From Tetmemena sp. SeJ-2015 (lineage: Eukaryota; Ciliophora; Spirotrichea; Sporadotrichida; Oxytrichidae): DNA of 64,000 nt. This document shows positions 48,976 through 59,601 of this stretch, one piece after another; positions within the stretch are counted from its first letter, which is position 1; each line of letters starts with the position of its first letter. The translations under genes were made by a program, and so were the position numbers. The stretch lies in the NCBI GenBank assembly GCA_027382625.1, contig JAJKFJ010021523.1, positions 159,537 through 223,536 of the forward strand, written 5' to 3'. Under the pieces are notes generated by a model. That model saw only the letters and a list, made by a program, of their open reading frames with translations, was not told the DNA's origin and did not search any database.

Positions 48976-49562
48976 TCAGTTTAAATGGGTAAACTTTCGT
49001 CTCTGGGAACAAGAATTGGCTACTCTATCTTCACAAAGGTTCCAAATTTATGTCTTATTTTATCAGAAATAGTGATGTCATTTGAGACTCTTCTGCCATT
49101 TAATTTGGGTATTATATAGTTTGGCTGCTTGTAGTTTAGCAAGTAAATAGGCTTTCCTTTACTCTTCAAGCTTATATTGTCTATAGTTTACTTTATTTTA
49201 TTAAAGTAATTACTTAGTTCTAATGCTTCTTTGCAGAGTTCACAAGCCAGTTCCTCCCAGTAGTAAGAATACACTCCGTCTAGTTTTTAAGAAATTCTCT
49301 TTGAATCCAACCTATCAAATTATTTCATGAGATGCTACTTACCATTCTCTTAAACACTCCAGATGGATAAATTTCATTGATCCTGAACATTAAAAATAAT
49401 ATTTAATGCATTTGCAAGGAGTAATGAAAGGATTATCTTCAGTTATAGTATTTATCATCCAAACATATTCTGCAAGCTCTTCCTGATTCAAGCTTACTTT
49501 ACATATCACTTAATTATAATTCAGACAAAACTTCAACTTTATAATTTATCTTATTACTCTTT
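48976..49562 (-). CDS. scrambled RING-CH/FHA gene, inverted central block (pieces B1-B5)
   Basis: Minus-strand pieces: B1 49455-49562 (ends GRACRICLD), B2 49409-49443 (TEDNPFITPCK), B3 49114-49391 (CSGSMKFIHLECLREW, a 31-bp intron at 49312-49342, then YYWEELACELCKEAL to KQPNY), B4 49063-49098 (GRRVSNDITISD), B5 48976-49050 (KFGTFVKIEQPILVP). Gaps are 11-21 bp AT-rich IESs. B2 and B3 join on AATG. The other gaps each lack coding that is found elsewhere: A2 fits between B1 and B2, C1 between B3 and B4, C2 between B4 and B5. RING-CH ubiquitin ligases act with E2 enzymes; FHA domains bind phosphothreonine. Confidence 0.85.
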
Positions 49563-49924
49563 AGATCTGAGATAAAAATACTCGGATATTAAAATATCAG
49601 CATAAATTATCATTAAAAGCCTTGGCTATCAAGATTTCCTAAAATAAAATATGAAATTTATTTAATATTCTTGAATACTGTCTCTTGCTCCACCAAGTCT
49701 CTTGTCGTGACTAGCATTCACTCCTCTGATATTATTTTTTTATAATTTTAATACCATTTAAATTGTTAATAAGCTTTAATTAAATCTAAATAGATTTTCA
49801 CAATATAAAAAATCTATCTAGACTCTATAAATTGTGCTAGTTGTTTAGTTCATAGCATTTTATAAGAATTTACAAATTATAAATTGAACTTGGAAATTGC
49901 GAAATAATCTCTAATCAGTCAGAT
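49563..49924. other. AT-rich spacer, no gene seen
   Basis: No supported coding. It is AT-rich sequence between the RING-CH block and the next plus-strand start at 49925. Confidence 0.4.
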
Positions 49925-52315
49925 ATGGAAAGACAATAAGCAGCCAACTCAAATTAAACAACAAGAGAGGCAACTGAACAAATTCAACTCAATATCAATC
50001 CCTAACACCTAACAAGGCCAACTGCCTCTCACGGATACAGGCAGCCTATCTCAGAACCCTTAATCTAACCTGAATCTAATAGGACGAGACTTAACCCCAG
50101 AAGAAGAAGGAACGAGGAAAGGGCTTTGGCCCAAATTACGACTGAATTTGAGTAAAGTTTTGCAGGTGATTTTACTACAAATTCACACCTATCCTCATCT
50201 AATCCAAGAATTCTCAACCGATCATTTTATTTCCTTACATTTCTTTTTGGATCTTCATAAACATTTAATAACTTGTTATTCTCATATTGCTTAATATGGA
50301 ATATTTTACAACCCTTATATGCACGAAAGAGCTGCTCTTGAAGAAGAGAGAATAGACTTCATTCTAAATGAAGAAGAATATAAACTTCATATTTTAATTT
50401 TTTAGACTACGATTAAGGAGAAAATTTGCAAGACTAAGAAAGCACCAATTTACATGAGCCAAGAGAGTACCCTAGAGGTTACTTAAGTTCTCAGAGATCC
50501 AGCAGAGAAACTTAAAACCTCACAAGAATATTGCACTCTTTAAGTCATTTAACAACTTATTTTTTTAACCTTTTGGAAATAAAGAATATATCTATACAAA
50601 TTATAGCCTCTTATACCCAACTCTTCATAAATCATATCCTTCTTAATTTTTATTTTGAAGATTAACTATATTTTTATTAATTTTTTAATGAAAGAGATAT
50701 ATATGCCTTTCCTCCTTATGACAAACTTAAGATTTCAATATTTATCATCCATTATTTTTAATATTGATATGATTTTTTATATTAAAAATATTATAAATGA
50801 AGAGGTTTAAATCTATATGGACAATATTTGTACTATTTTGATTTAAGGAGTGTACCTGAAAGTATGAGTGATTACACAACCCAAGAATAGGCATATTAAG
50901 TTGCAAACAGAGACCACAGCAGTGAGGAAAGCCTCTAACTCTTCAGAGATTACGCATAGCAATATGTAATCTCAGTCAGAACTCAAGAACCCTCTACACT
51001 TCAAACTTCAAGCAATAATTTTCACCAAGATCGATTTTAAAGCCCATCAAACAATTCCTTAACACTTCACAGAAATACCACACACAATAGACTCCAAATC
51101 ACTAGCTCATAAACATTTATATTAAAACTACTACTGAGGAGTTAGAGTCAGTCCCATTCTCCAGATATCTTTAAATGAGCAACTTCAGGAGGTCAAGGGA
51201 ATCTCTGCAATTCTATCAAGATTCTAATCACGACAGCAGTGCTTCAAACCCTTAAAATATTCAAGAAGAATAACCTAATATTCAACAAAACATAAATAAA
51301 GAAATAAATTATTTCACTCATTTAAAAAATAGGATCACATTTGTACATCTTTAAAATCCAAGTATAATAATCCTTATAATAGTTTTTGGGTAAAATTGAG
51401 CAATAATAACAGTTCTGGAGATGATTTGGGCTTATCAAGTGCAACCCTAAATTAGTTGAATAGACTGCGACTAGAGTACTTCAGGAACTCAGTTAAAGTG
51501 TTTAAGAAATCGATTCCCGATTTTTGGGTTGAGATTCTGGAAAGTGATTCCCCCTACATTTTTCAAATTATTGGGGCCTATGGCTCTCTAGCTGCTCTTC
51601 TCTATTCTAGACTACAGACTCTATGCATCGAGCAATCGGCCTACATAATCGAGCTCAAGCAGATTCATTATTTTATTTCAAAACTGTCTGAGCCTTAAAT
51701 CCCAAAATACTAAGCTTGAAGAGAATGCAATAAGGTTCAAAGAGCTCAGATTTGTAATAGAACTGCTGGATGTGTTCCACTATTTCTTTTGCCTCGCAAA
51801 GAGAGACAGAGAGTCTAGAGAGAAGCTAGAAACTATCATGAAAATTTTCCCACCAATCAAAGAAATCAAAGCCTCCCTTAAGCACTTCTACAATCATCCA
51901 GATGTAAATTAAACTCTCTCTTACTCATTTTTAGGACATGATTATTCTAAAAATAGACAATAATAATTCTTTTGCTGATAAGATTTATCTAATTGAATTA
52001 AAAACACTCTGAATATAATTTTATTTGTGAAATATCTACAAGATTGTTTTGGAAATATTGTATCGGTATAATTATGAGTTCAAAGGCCCAAACTTTAACT
52101 ACATTAAGAAGCAGATTATTCCATTTGCTAAGAGCTTCTATACTACCATATCTCAACAAAGCTTTAAAGAACTCGTTGAAGTTAACAGTTATGCCAAGCA
52201 ATTTCATCCTAGTAACTTTTTTACCTACATTTTTAAACCCTTTTTTAGAGCTAATTCATTACGAAAACAAGCAAGAATATCACGCAAATTATATTTTCCT
52301 ATTTTAATTTAATAT
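49925..52315 (+). CDS. Gln/Ser-rich multi-MDS gene of unknown function
   Basis: Not recognised. It starts MERQQAANSNQTTREATEQ at 49925. Coding islands continue on the same strand: PYMHERAALEEERIDFIL (50311), DYDQGENLQDQESTNLHEP (50406), MSDYTTQEQAYQVANRDHSS (50864), SNFRRSRESLQFYQDSNHD (51178), then a structured domain EYFRNSVKVFKKSIPDFWVE, IIGAYGSLAALLYSRLQTL, FKELRFVIELLDVFHYFFCL and, at 52050-52310, ILYRYNYEFKGPNFNYIKKQ. The islands are separated by AT-rich inserts of 11 to about 300 bp. The IES at 50224-50308 (79 bp, pointer ATTTTA) is frame-proven. Whether all islands are one gene is inferred from order and strand. Confidence 0.5.
50224..50308 (+). other. 79-bp IES, pointer ATTTTA
   Basis: ATTTTA at 50224-50229 and 50303-50308. 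Excision joins RILNRSF to YNPYMHERAALEEE in frame. The insert is AT-rich. Confidence 0.8.
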
Positions 52316-52606
52316 CAAATTTGAATTCATTTTATCTTGGTATTTACAAATTTAATATGTACATATGTTTTTAATTGCATTTGTAGATTATTTAGATTTC
52401 TACGAGAATTAAAGCGTGCAATTGTGTGGTGTATCTGGAGGCGTAAAGAAGGGAGATTTCTTATTATGATATAATTTTGAAGCAAGATTGTTAACATTAG
52501 TAGCAAGTTTATCGATTGTATATTACTCATTTTAATAACCCATTTAACAAATAAACCCTCACTGAATTAGAATATTTTGATGAGTATTGTTAAATTAAAT
52601 ATTTAT

Positions 52607-53230
52607 AATGGAAGAAACTAATTATTCATAGCAGTAATACAAACAGAATGGGGCTTCTACAAATTCATAAGCTCAATCATTCAACAAGGATGTGCCAAAT
52701 GGACGGTAGTAAACACTCCAAACTGAAACTACTTCAGTTGGAGGATAATTACTCTTATTTAAATATATGATAAGCCAGTCTAAAACCTTACAATTACTCC
52801 ACAAGCAGTGCAAATAAAACAGACGACTATGGAGCAGATGTCTCATCAAATGTAAATCCTCCAGGAACTATTCCATAATATATATATATATATATATATA
52901 TATAGTTTATATCTTAATAAATAGCTTATCTTTAAATCAAACATTAAACATAAGGTATAGATTTGTATGAGAATTTAAATAAAAAAAGAGAGTAAATTTA
53001 TATTTAAAGCAGTTAAACAATAGTGCGAAGGATATTTCAGATATATCAACTCTTCCTGTAAATGCACAATTATCAAAGGAACCTCATCGAAGAGATCAAC
53101 TTGGCACTCAAATAAAATCTGGCTATAAAAAACACAAAGTCACCTTCCTAGACTAAATTTAAAAGAAACCTGTTGCTGAAATATACATTGTTGAATCGTA
53201 TATAATATTTAGTTACATAAATTAAATGAA
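52607..53230 (+). CDS. Gln/Ser-rich protein with KVTFLDQI C-terminus
   Basis: Not named. It starts MEETNYSQQQYKQNG at 52607. Coding islands: NYSTSSANKTDDYGADVSSN (52785), then at 53020-53200 STLPVNAQLSKEPHRRDQL and KSGYKKHKVTFLDQIQKKPV, ending AEIYIVESY. The last block resembles a conserved tail I associate with ciliate proteins of unknown function. The repeat AATTACTC (52746-52753 and 52785-52792) flanks an insert, so an IES is likely, although the upstream frame is ambiguous. A (TA)n tract at 52879 lies in another eliminated or intronic segment. Confidence 0.5.
52879..52904 (+). repeat. (TA)n microsatellite
   Basis: Perfect TA dinucleotide run of about 13 units, inside a non-coding insert of the 52.6-53.2 kb gene. 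Confidence 0.9.
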
Positions 53231-53251
53231 GAGATTAAGAGTTAGGATAAA

Positions 53252-54430
53252 TCATTTCCAACCTTTTGGTTTAGATATATAATCAAATGATTTAGAGAGG
53301 TCATATTACCCTACTGCAGGCAGATTTTTTGTTTACTTTTGAACTATATCCGTGAACTTGTAATTCTTTGCCTTTGAAAGAAAAGAACTCACTTTAGGGG
53401 CTTACGTTTTTTTCCATGCATTTTCTGTTTGATAATTATTCATTTTGAATATATTTATTTATGTGATATGTTAGTTGAACATTGTTAAAAATAAGTTTAT
53501 TCAAAATTTGATTATTATGATTTTTATATCTATTTTAGAAGAATAGGTTAAATTATTAAATATAAAAATAAGATGATAAGTGACTGGAGATGGGTCATTT
53601 TTCTTGGTATTGTCTCTTTTCTTTTGTTCCTTTTCCATATTAGATTCTGCTCTTATTTTAAATGCGGATGTCCTTGGCTTAAAAAGTTCCTAATATCCAT
53701 TACCATTCAATAAATTTACAATCTTAGGAGTAGGATAATGCCCAGGCACCTGCGATGAGGCATACATAGCTTCATCCATGCAGCTTATTCTGTCTAATGA
53801 TCTAAATTATTAGTATGATGATTTAATGATCTTACTGTTTATAGCAGCCCTTAATTTTAGACTTTAGATCTGAATTATAATGGACCCACACCTGGAGTTT
53901 ACTTATGAAGCTTTTATAATGTCTTCCGTATATACATCTCTTAAATAAATTATAATTCAAAATATTTCTTGAATAAATTGAAATATTAGTATTTAAAATA
54001 ATGTACTCTTTTCTTTTTATAGATGGATAAGTTTCTCTTCATGAGTAAGTTGAGTTGCGTCTCGTATTTGTCTGGCCCAGGTAAAGGCCCATTCTTCTTC
54101 ATTACTTGGCTTATGAAATCGTTATTGATAGACTTAGAAATCACAAAGGTCCTTGGTTTTTCAATATGTGCATAATTATCAGGCACGTAGTAGCCATCTA
54201 TTCCAAACTAAGATTAATTCCTTGATTATCTTATCATGTCCTTCACACTGATGTTTGTTGTGGATTCTACATTTATTAAATATAAAGTTTCTTACAATTA
54301 ACAAGTTCTTTCAAAGCACTTTAAGCAAAACGAGAGCCTGGATTTTTTAATTCAGTTACTGATTTCACTAAAGATTGAGAGGATCTTATTCTTCCTCCAT
54401 CCCCATTATTCAAATAATTTATAATTTATT
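53252..54430 (-). CDS. PG-rich-repeat (STPG/ODF3-like) protein
   Basis: Sperm-tail PG-rich-repeat type protein; relatives are microtubule inner proteins or axonemal components. Minus-strand islands in order: NPGSRFAQSALKEL (54340), GPLPGPDKYETQLNLLMKRN (54080), HKQTPGVGPLQFRSKVQNQG (53890), ASSQVPGHYPTPKIVNLL (53750) through NDPSPVTY, and YKFTDIVQKQTKNLPAVGQY down to FDYISKPKGWK before TGA 53252. The last join is proven by a 144-bp IES with pointer TTATCA (53430-53435 and 53574-53579), giving SPVTYQTENAWKKTQ. Islands are in linear order, not scrambled. No ATG precedes the first island. Confidence 0.75.
53430..53579 (-). other. 144-bp IES, pointer TTATCA
   Basis: TTATCA (minus strand) at both ends of an AT-rich insert with in-frame TGA. 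Excision joins NDPSPVTY to QTENAWKKTQAPKV. Confidence 0.85.
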
Positions 54431-54466
54431 AAAAATAAAACTTAAACTTGTATTTTCTTTACAAAA

Positions 54467-55708
54467 TCACTTCTTAAAGATTCGATAATTTTGAAAATAG
54501 CAATATTTATTAAATAACTAAATATTTGACTATGAATGAATTTGAGGAAGGCTTAAGTTGTGTACATCAAGGCTGCTTAAGCCCATCTCATTTCTTGATA
54601 TGTTTAGAGCATTCTTTTACAAATTTTTATATGGATTACTAGTAACTATGAGGGACTAGTTCAGATTTATTTTGCTTGGACTTAAGTTTGCAATGCTGCT
54701 GTTTAATGAATCCATTTTATTTTATTCTGATTCTCATACATTATTTCTACATTAATATCATCAGGTAAATTAATACTTTTTGAAATAAATTGAAATGATT
54801 CACGTTGCAAAGAAATGAAGCACATCGATTCTTTATTGATTCGTTTACTTGCTTATAGTAAATATGTTGGTACAATTCGTGCAATATATTTTATAGGCTC
54901 CTTCTGGTACCAAGAGGTCTTGCTAGCAGTTTAGGCATTTCACAAAAGTTTTCTACAGTAGCATTAGTTGAATGAAATATCTTACGTTTTAGTTATTGTT
55001 GATATGAGTTTCAACAACTTCATGACACTAATAGCACATCACTTAATTAAATTAAGCTTTGTATAACAGTCGGCTTTTGCAATTCCAACATAAAACTTCT
55101 TTCTATAAGTGCACACTATCAATATTTTAATTCTTACTATATGTCTATCTTTGGACTCTGTGCCGATATTCAATGTTCCATCAGGCATTTTAATGATTAT
55201 TGGATTAAGAAACTCTTCTTTGGAGTAGTTATAGTCGTGATCTTATTTTTCTTCCTCTTCACTACTTGCAGGCTCATACTCAAAAAACTCATCCTCCTCT
55301 TCTTCTACTTCCTATTGTCTTCTCTATTGAGCAAGCATTCTTTCTCTAAGAGCCAGCTACTACTGTCGCATTCTTTCTATTTGGGCTCTAACTTCCGACT
55401 CATCCGGAGAATCCGATCTCTAAAGAGGTGGAGGAGATTGCTACATTAAATTCTTAACCTTATATTTGGATTACATTTTGGTTTCTTCTTTGAGTCTAAG
55501 GAGCTTAGCTCTAAGGAATTTGAGCTCTTCTGTTTTAAGATCCTCCTTACCTCCTTTGTTGTTGATCAGAGGCATCTAAATTAGCACTCCCATTATTGTT
55601 AGAAGATACTTGTGAGGAGTTTTAGTTAGAAGAATAACTTCGGTCTTCTTGATTATGATTCTATATATTCAAAAATTATTGCTCTTGGTTTCGTTAGCGA
55701 GAAGCCAT
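54467..55708 (-). CDS. Gln/Glu-rich protein with LSD1-type zinc ribbons
   Basis: It starts MASRQRNQEQQFLNIQNHN. A Gln/Ser-rich region, PPPLQRSDSPDESEVRAQ and a Gln/Arg coil run into an acidic stretch (EEEEDEFFEYEPASSEEEE). Next come zinc-ribbon-like repeats: CWNCKSRLLYKAQFNQVMCY...C and CLNCQQDLLVPEGAYKIYCT...C. The second fits the LSD1-type CxxCxxxLxxPxGAxxxxCxxC pattern. The C-terminal island SLNSSIANLSPSKINLN runs to TGA 54467. A GT-AG intron lies near 55100-55141, and AT-rich breaks near 54970 and 54730-54800 are probable IESs. A role in nucleic-acid or protein binding is inferred from the zinc ribbons only. Confidence 0.6.
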
Positions 55709-55794
55709 TGTGATCTTATTATATTTCCAAAATTATATTTGTATTTGATTAATTTATGTAAATAAATAAATTAAAGCAGCCAAAAAATAAGAGA

Positions 55795-55884
55795 TATATG
55801 GTTTTGGACTCAGACATAGAATGTCTTTCTAAAGCGATCCACGTTATAGTGTTTTCAGTTAAGAACGACTTCTACATTGGCAGA
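55795..55884 (+). CDS. scrambled RING-CH/FHA gene, piece C1
   Basis: A 90-bp segment from pointer TATAT (55795-55799) to TGGCAGA (55878-55884). It encodes VLDSDIECLSKAIHVI...NDFYIGR, the first strands of an FHA domain. TATAT joins it to the end of B3 (minus 49114-49118) and TGGCAGA to the start of B4 (minus 49092-49098), both in frame, giving KQPNYMVLDSD and FYIGRRVSNDI. Confidence 0.8.
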
Positions 55885-55888
55885 TATT

Positions 55889-55978
55889 CTATTTCTGACA
55901 TTAGTGTTTCCAGATAATAGTCAGCAATCAAATTAAGAGAAGGCAAAGTTTACTTCAGTGATTGTGACTCTAAATTTG
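55889..55978 (+). CDS. scrambled RING-CH/FHA gene, piece C2
   Basis: A 90-bp segment from CTATTTCTGA (55889-55898) to TAAATTTG (55971-55978). It encodes ISDISVSRQQSAIKLREG and KVYFSDCDSKF, the FHA core with the S-R pair. The same 10-mer and 8-mer end B4 (49063-49072) and begin B5 (49043-49050) on the minus strand. Joining gives DITISDISVSRQQS and DSKFGTFVKIEQP with no gap. Only 4 bp separate C1 and C2. Confidence 0.88.
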
Positions 55979-55983
55979 AATTA

Positions 55984-56572
55984 ATAGTTCCATGAATATG
56001 TTTTCGTGCTGGATGAACTGTCTCTCTTCCATAAATCTTTAAAGGATGAATGCTCTATTCTTAAAGCATAATTGTATGAAAATTATAATCAGTCTATAGT
56101 AAATAATGAGGCCTTCAAGCTTAAGCTTAAAAATCCTATATAGAAAAGAAAAATCCCTAGCCTTGATCAGTCTAATCAAAGATAAACTTAAGACAATCAA
56201 GATCATTCCATTTCATAATACACCAAAAGCCAAACCTAGGTAGATTAATCAGAATATCAAAAGTAGATATCCCCTATCAAAGAAATCAAATCAAAATAAG
56301 ATAAACTACATACTCTCTCAAAGAATAAGTTCTTCCAAAGCCCTCACTAAGATTAAGATGATGCCAATTAAGATTTATAGAAAAACATACCAGACGAGGA
56401 ATAAATTTATTAAATCAGACCAAAACACAAAAGATAAACAAACTTTTAAACACAATTACATTAAAACAGATATAAAAATAAAACTAGCGATGTAGTGTAT
56501 GATAATCAAGAGTTCTAAAGTCATAACTAATTAAACTAGTTTTATTCCCCTCAAGATTATGAATTACAATGA
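55984..56572 (+). CDS. Gln-rich 3' gene fragment
   Basis: A clean open frame of roughly 195 residues (TAA/TAG=Gln) to TGA 56570. It begins with a helical part (VFVLDELSLFHKSLKDECSI) followed by a Gln/Asp/Lys-rich tail (QRQTQDNQDHSISQYTKSQT). No domain recognised and no credible start: upstream it runs straight into piece C2. Its 5' MDSs are therefore missing here, or it is a further part of a scrambled gene. Confidence 0.5.
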
Positions 56573-58649
56573 AGTTAAGATAATCCAAGACTTTATTAAT
56601 CAATTTATTTAAAATATTCTCTATTCATTATGGTTACAAAAATTGAAGTAATCTTGAAAGATATATAACTTGAAACAAATTACGAGAGTAATTTTATCTT
56701 ATTCTCATAATGAGCTAAGTTTTGATGTTAAAAATCTAGCGATTTTCTTTTATATTATTTTAATCACTAATAAGTGCGCTGACATATTGAAAATTATTTT
56801 TTTTTGCAATTAAAAGTATTTGACCATTATAATAATTTGTATTTCATTACAAAATAATTTACTATAAATTCATAATTTATTAAAACAAGTAATTTCATGA
56901 TATTATTGAAATAGCATTGATAATTATCTCAAATTATACTTAAAAATACTTATAAATTCTTATTTCCATAATATTTTTTATCTATTGCAAATTTAAAAAA
57001 AGCACTTAAGTCTACATTAATTTACACTATCACTTATTCAAAATAATTTATGATTTTTTATTTAAAAATTCTCTTTCTAAATTAATCCATTTTTTAAAGT
57101 TTATTTTGAATTAGCTTGTTTGAGATAGAGAGAGCATTAAATAAAATCAAACTTGTTAATTAAAGCAAATAGAGATTTGCGCATTTGTTCACTTTTTCTT
57201 TTTGGGCTATTCTACTTTACTTAGAGTAGTGAGTTTGCTTTTCCTCTATAAAGAATATTGAATGATAGAGAGTGCTTACAGGGAGTGCCTTAATTATATT
57301 TTTGGCAAGTTAAATTTGACTCTTTTCTTCTGCCAATCTATTGCTAATTTTAATGTAGCTACTTATTATACAATATTTTGTTATTCCTAAAATAAATACA
57401 CTTATGGACAAGTTTTCATTATAAATAAATTGCCCCTCTAATCAAGTTAAACACAAAGAAATTAAGATTTCAAGGAAGTCAGATTATCAAATTTTAAAAA
57501 AATGTAATATTCTATATAATTTAGATCTTGATTAACTATAAAATAAAAATTAATTATAATAATTAAGTCATAATAGTTTCTGAAAGTAGGTCAATTTAAA
57601 TCTTATTCATTTAATATCATATCTTTACCAAGCAATCCTTTTCTGAATGAAATGATGATTTAAATAATCTAAAGGATATTTATTTTCCTTAGTATGATTA
57701 TAAATTTAATTTTAGAGAATATAGCTGAGTATTTATAATGTGAAATAAGAGAATATTAATAAATAAAATTATATTCTTATGCCCTTTTAGATATAGAGAT
57801 TACTCTTTGCATTTGTCTTTGAATCATTGGAAGCAGCGTCTTCTTTTGTAATAGGAAGCAGTGTTAATAGCTATGAAATGTGTGCTCCTCCGTTAAAATG
57901 CGATTGGTTCAATGCTTCTTCTTAAGACTCTATTGACATTGAGATATTTGCTTTGCTTATTTTATCATCATTCTCATTTGCAAATTATTATTCTATTCAA
58001 CTTATATATATGCAAATAGTATATGATAAAATGGCAGTTTAGTCATTCTTTTATATATCCATTAATTTGATAAAAAGAAGGGAGTATTTATTTTAAATTT
58101 GCATCGTTCAGCTATAGATTGAAATTGCTCTATTTTTTTAGTTTTTCCAATCTCTTTTTCAAATTGAAGCTGCCTTATATGCTATTCAGCTGATTAGGGT
58201 TAAACTATATCATGTTATCAAAATAGCATAAATAAAGTCTATGAGAAGCAAAATTGTGAATTATATCATAGAATAATTTGGATAAGCGAAATAAATTAAT
58301 GTTTCGATTAAAAGGGAATAAAATATGGAAGTTAAATATCTCGCATTTATATTGTTATTACACTTTTCTATATGATTTAGAATTATAAAATATATATTCT
58401 TGCTCATTCGTGTGCGAGAATAAAGTTTTGAATTATAGGTGCACTGTTAAGTATTTCAAATTGAAGAGTTAGTTAATTGCTGGAAGCATTTTTCGCTCAA
58501 TGAAGTGATATTGATATTAGCAAAACGGAAGCTGATAAATCTTTTATAATATCTAAAAACCTTGAGACAGAGGGAGATATTTTATTATCCATAATGCTGC
58601 AATTTTTAATAAATTATCAATTTTAATTAAATTTTAAACAATACTTACT
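56573..58649. other. very AT-rich region, no coding seen
   Basis: About 2 kb of AT-rich sequence without supported coding under either code. Short runs of A or T and TAATTA-type motifs are common. It is probably eliminated germline sequence between gene islands. Confidence 0.5.
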
Positions 58650-58855
58650 CCTTTAGGGAATTCAAATAGGATTAATTAGGTGGTTGGCTTTGAAATGATC
58701 TTATCTATTTTAGCCCAGGTCTTGTCTCCAGTTTTCATAATTTTAAGGCCTGCCGATTCGTTAAGAGTAGATCCTAGGATAGAGTCTAATCGCTGCCTCT
58801 TTTTAAGCATAGTTTGACTTTGCTGCTCATCCTAAGAGTTATTTTCCTCGACCAT
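58650..58855 (-). CDS. N-terminal coding island of a small Gln-rich gene
   Basis: ATG at 58855 opens MVEENNSQDEQQSQTMLKKR, then SILGSTLNESAGLKIMKTGD and KTWAKIDKIISKPT, followed by a possible splice donor GTAAGTATTG near 58640. Not recognised. The sharp contrast with AT-rich flanks supports a real MDS; the downstream part was not found. Confidence 0.5.
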
Positions 58856-59601
58856 TATTTAATCAAAAACTTATTTAATATAGCTGAGAATTTAATGGAA
58901 AATCAAATTAATTTATATATTAAATTAAAATGGATTTAATGAGTGGCAGTTGAAGTGTGTCAGATTTGAATAATAATTACACCATTCGATTCAGCATGAA
59001 ATTCTAAGAATTATTTATCCATGCAATTTTTGTGTGGGAGCACTCAGTCAAGAGTTATAAGCGACACAAGTTTAATAAAAACCAAGCATTGTGATGACCT
59101 TAAACTGTGCTAATCATATCTCGATGCTGAGAAGGACTATTAAGATGATTAAAGAAGAAACTCATATTATTTTTCGATAAGCTATCGAACAAGCTGCAGA
59201 TCGGAGGGTGTTTGAGCGATTTTAACTGTCACCAAGTTGCAAGTCTTCATTTATTATTTTAAAAAATCTCCGATTTTAATTAAAATTTCAACTATATTTA
59301 CCTTATTTCCTCTTAAATATAAAATAGCACTTCTTCTATTTTAATTTAATATAAATAAATATTAAACTGCAAGTGTAATTTAAAACTAGGGCAAATAAAA
59401 AAATCCTACTATAAAATATCATAAATTTATTCAGTTTAATTATACGAGAATCCCAAAAATATATTTATATTCCTATATTTTTATTTATTTAATTATATTT
59501 ATTTTGTGCTATAAAATGATTTATCCTATAGACTATTTGCGAGTAAATTAGGTTTTGGTAAAATTAAATCATTAAAATTTATAGTTTAATTAACGTCCTA
59601 A

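Noticed and set aside
53252..54430. Scrambling of the PG-repeat gene (an ATG-like island lies last)
   Set aside because: The pointer TTATCA joins the islands in linear order and the supposed ATG lies inside the IES.
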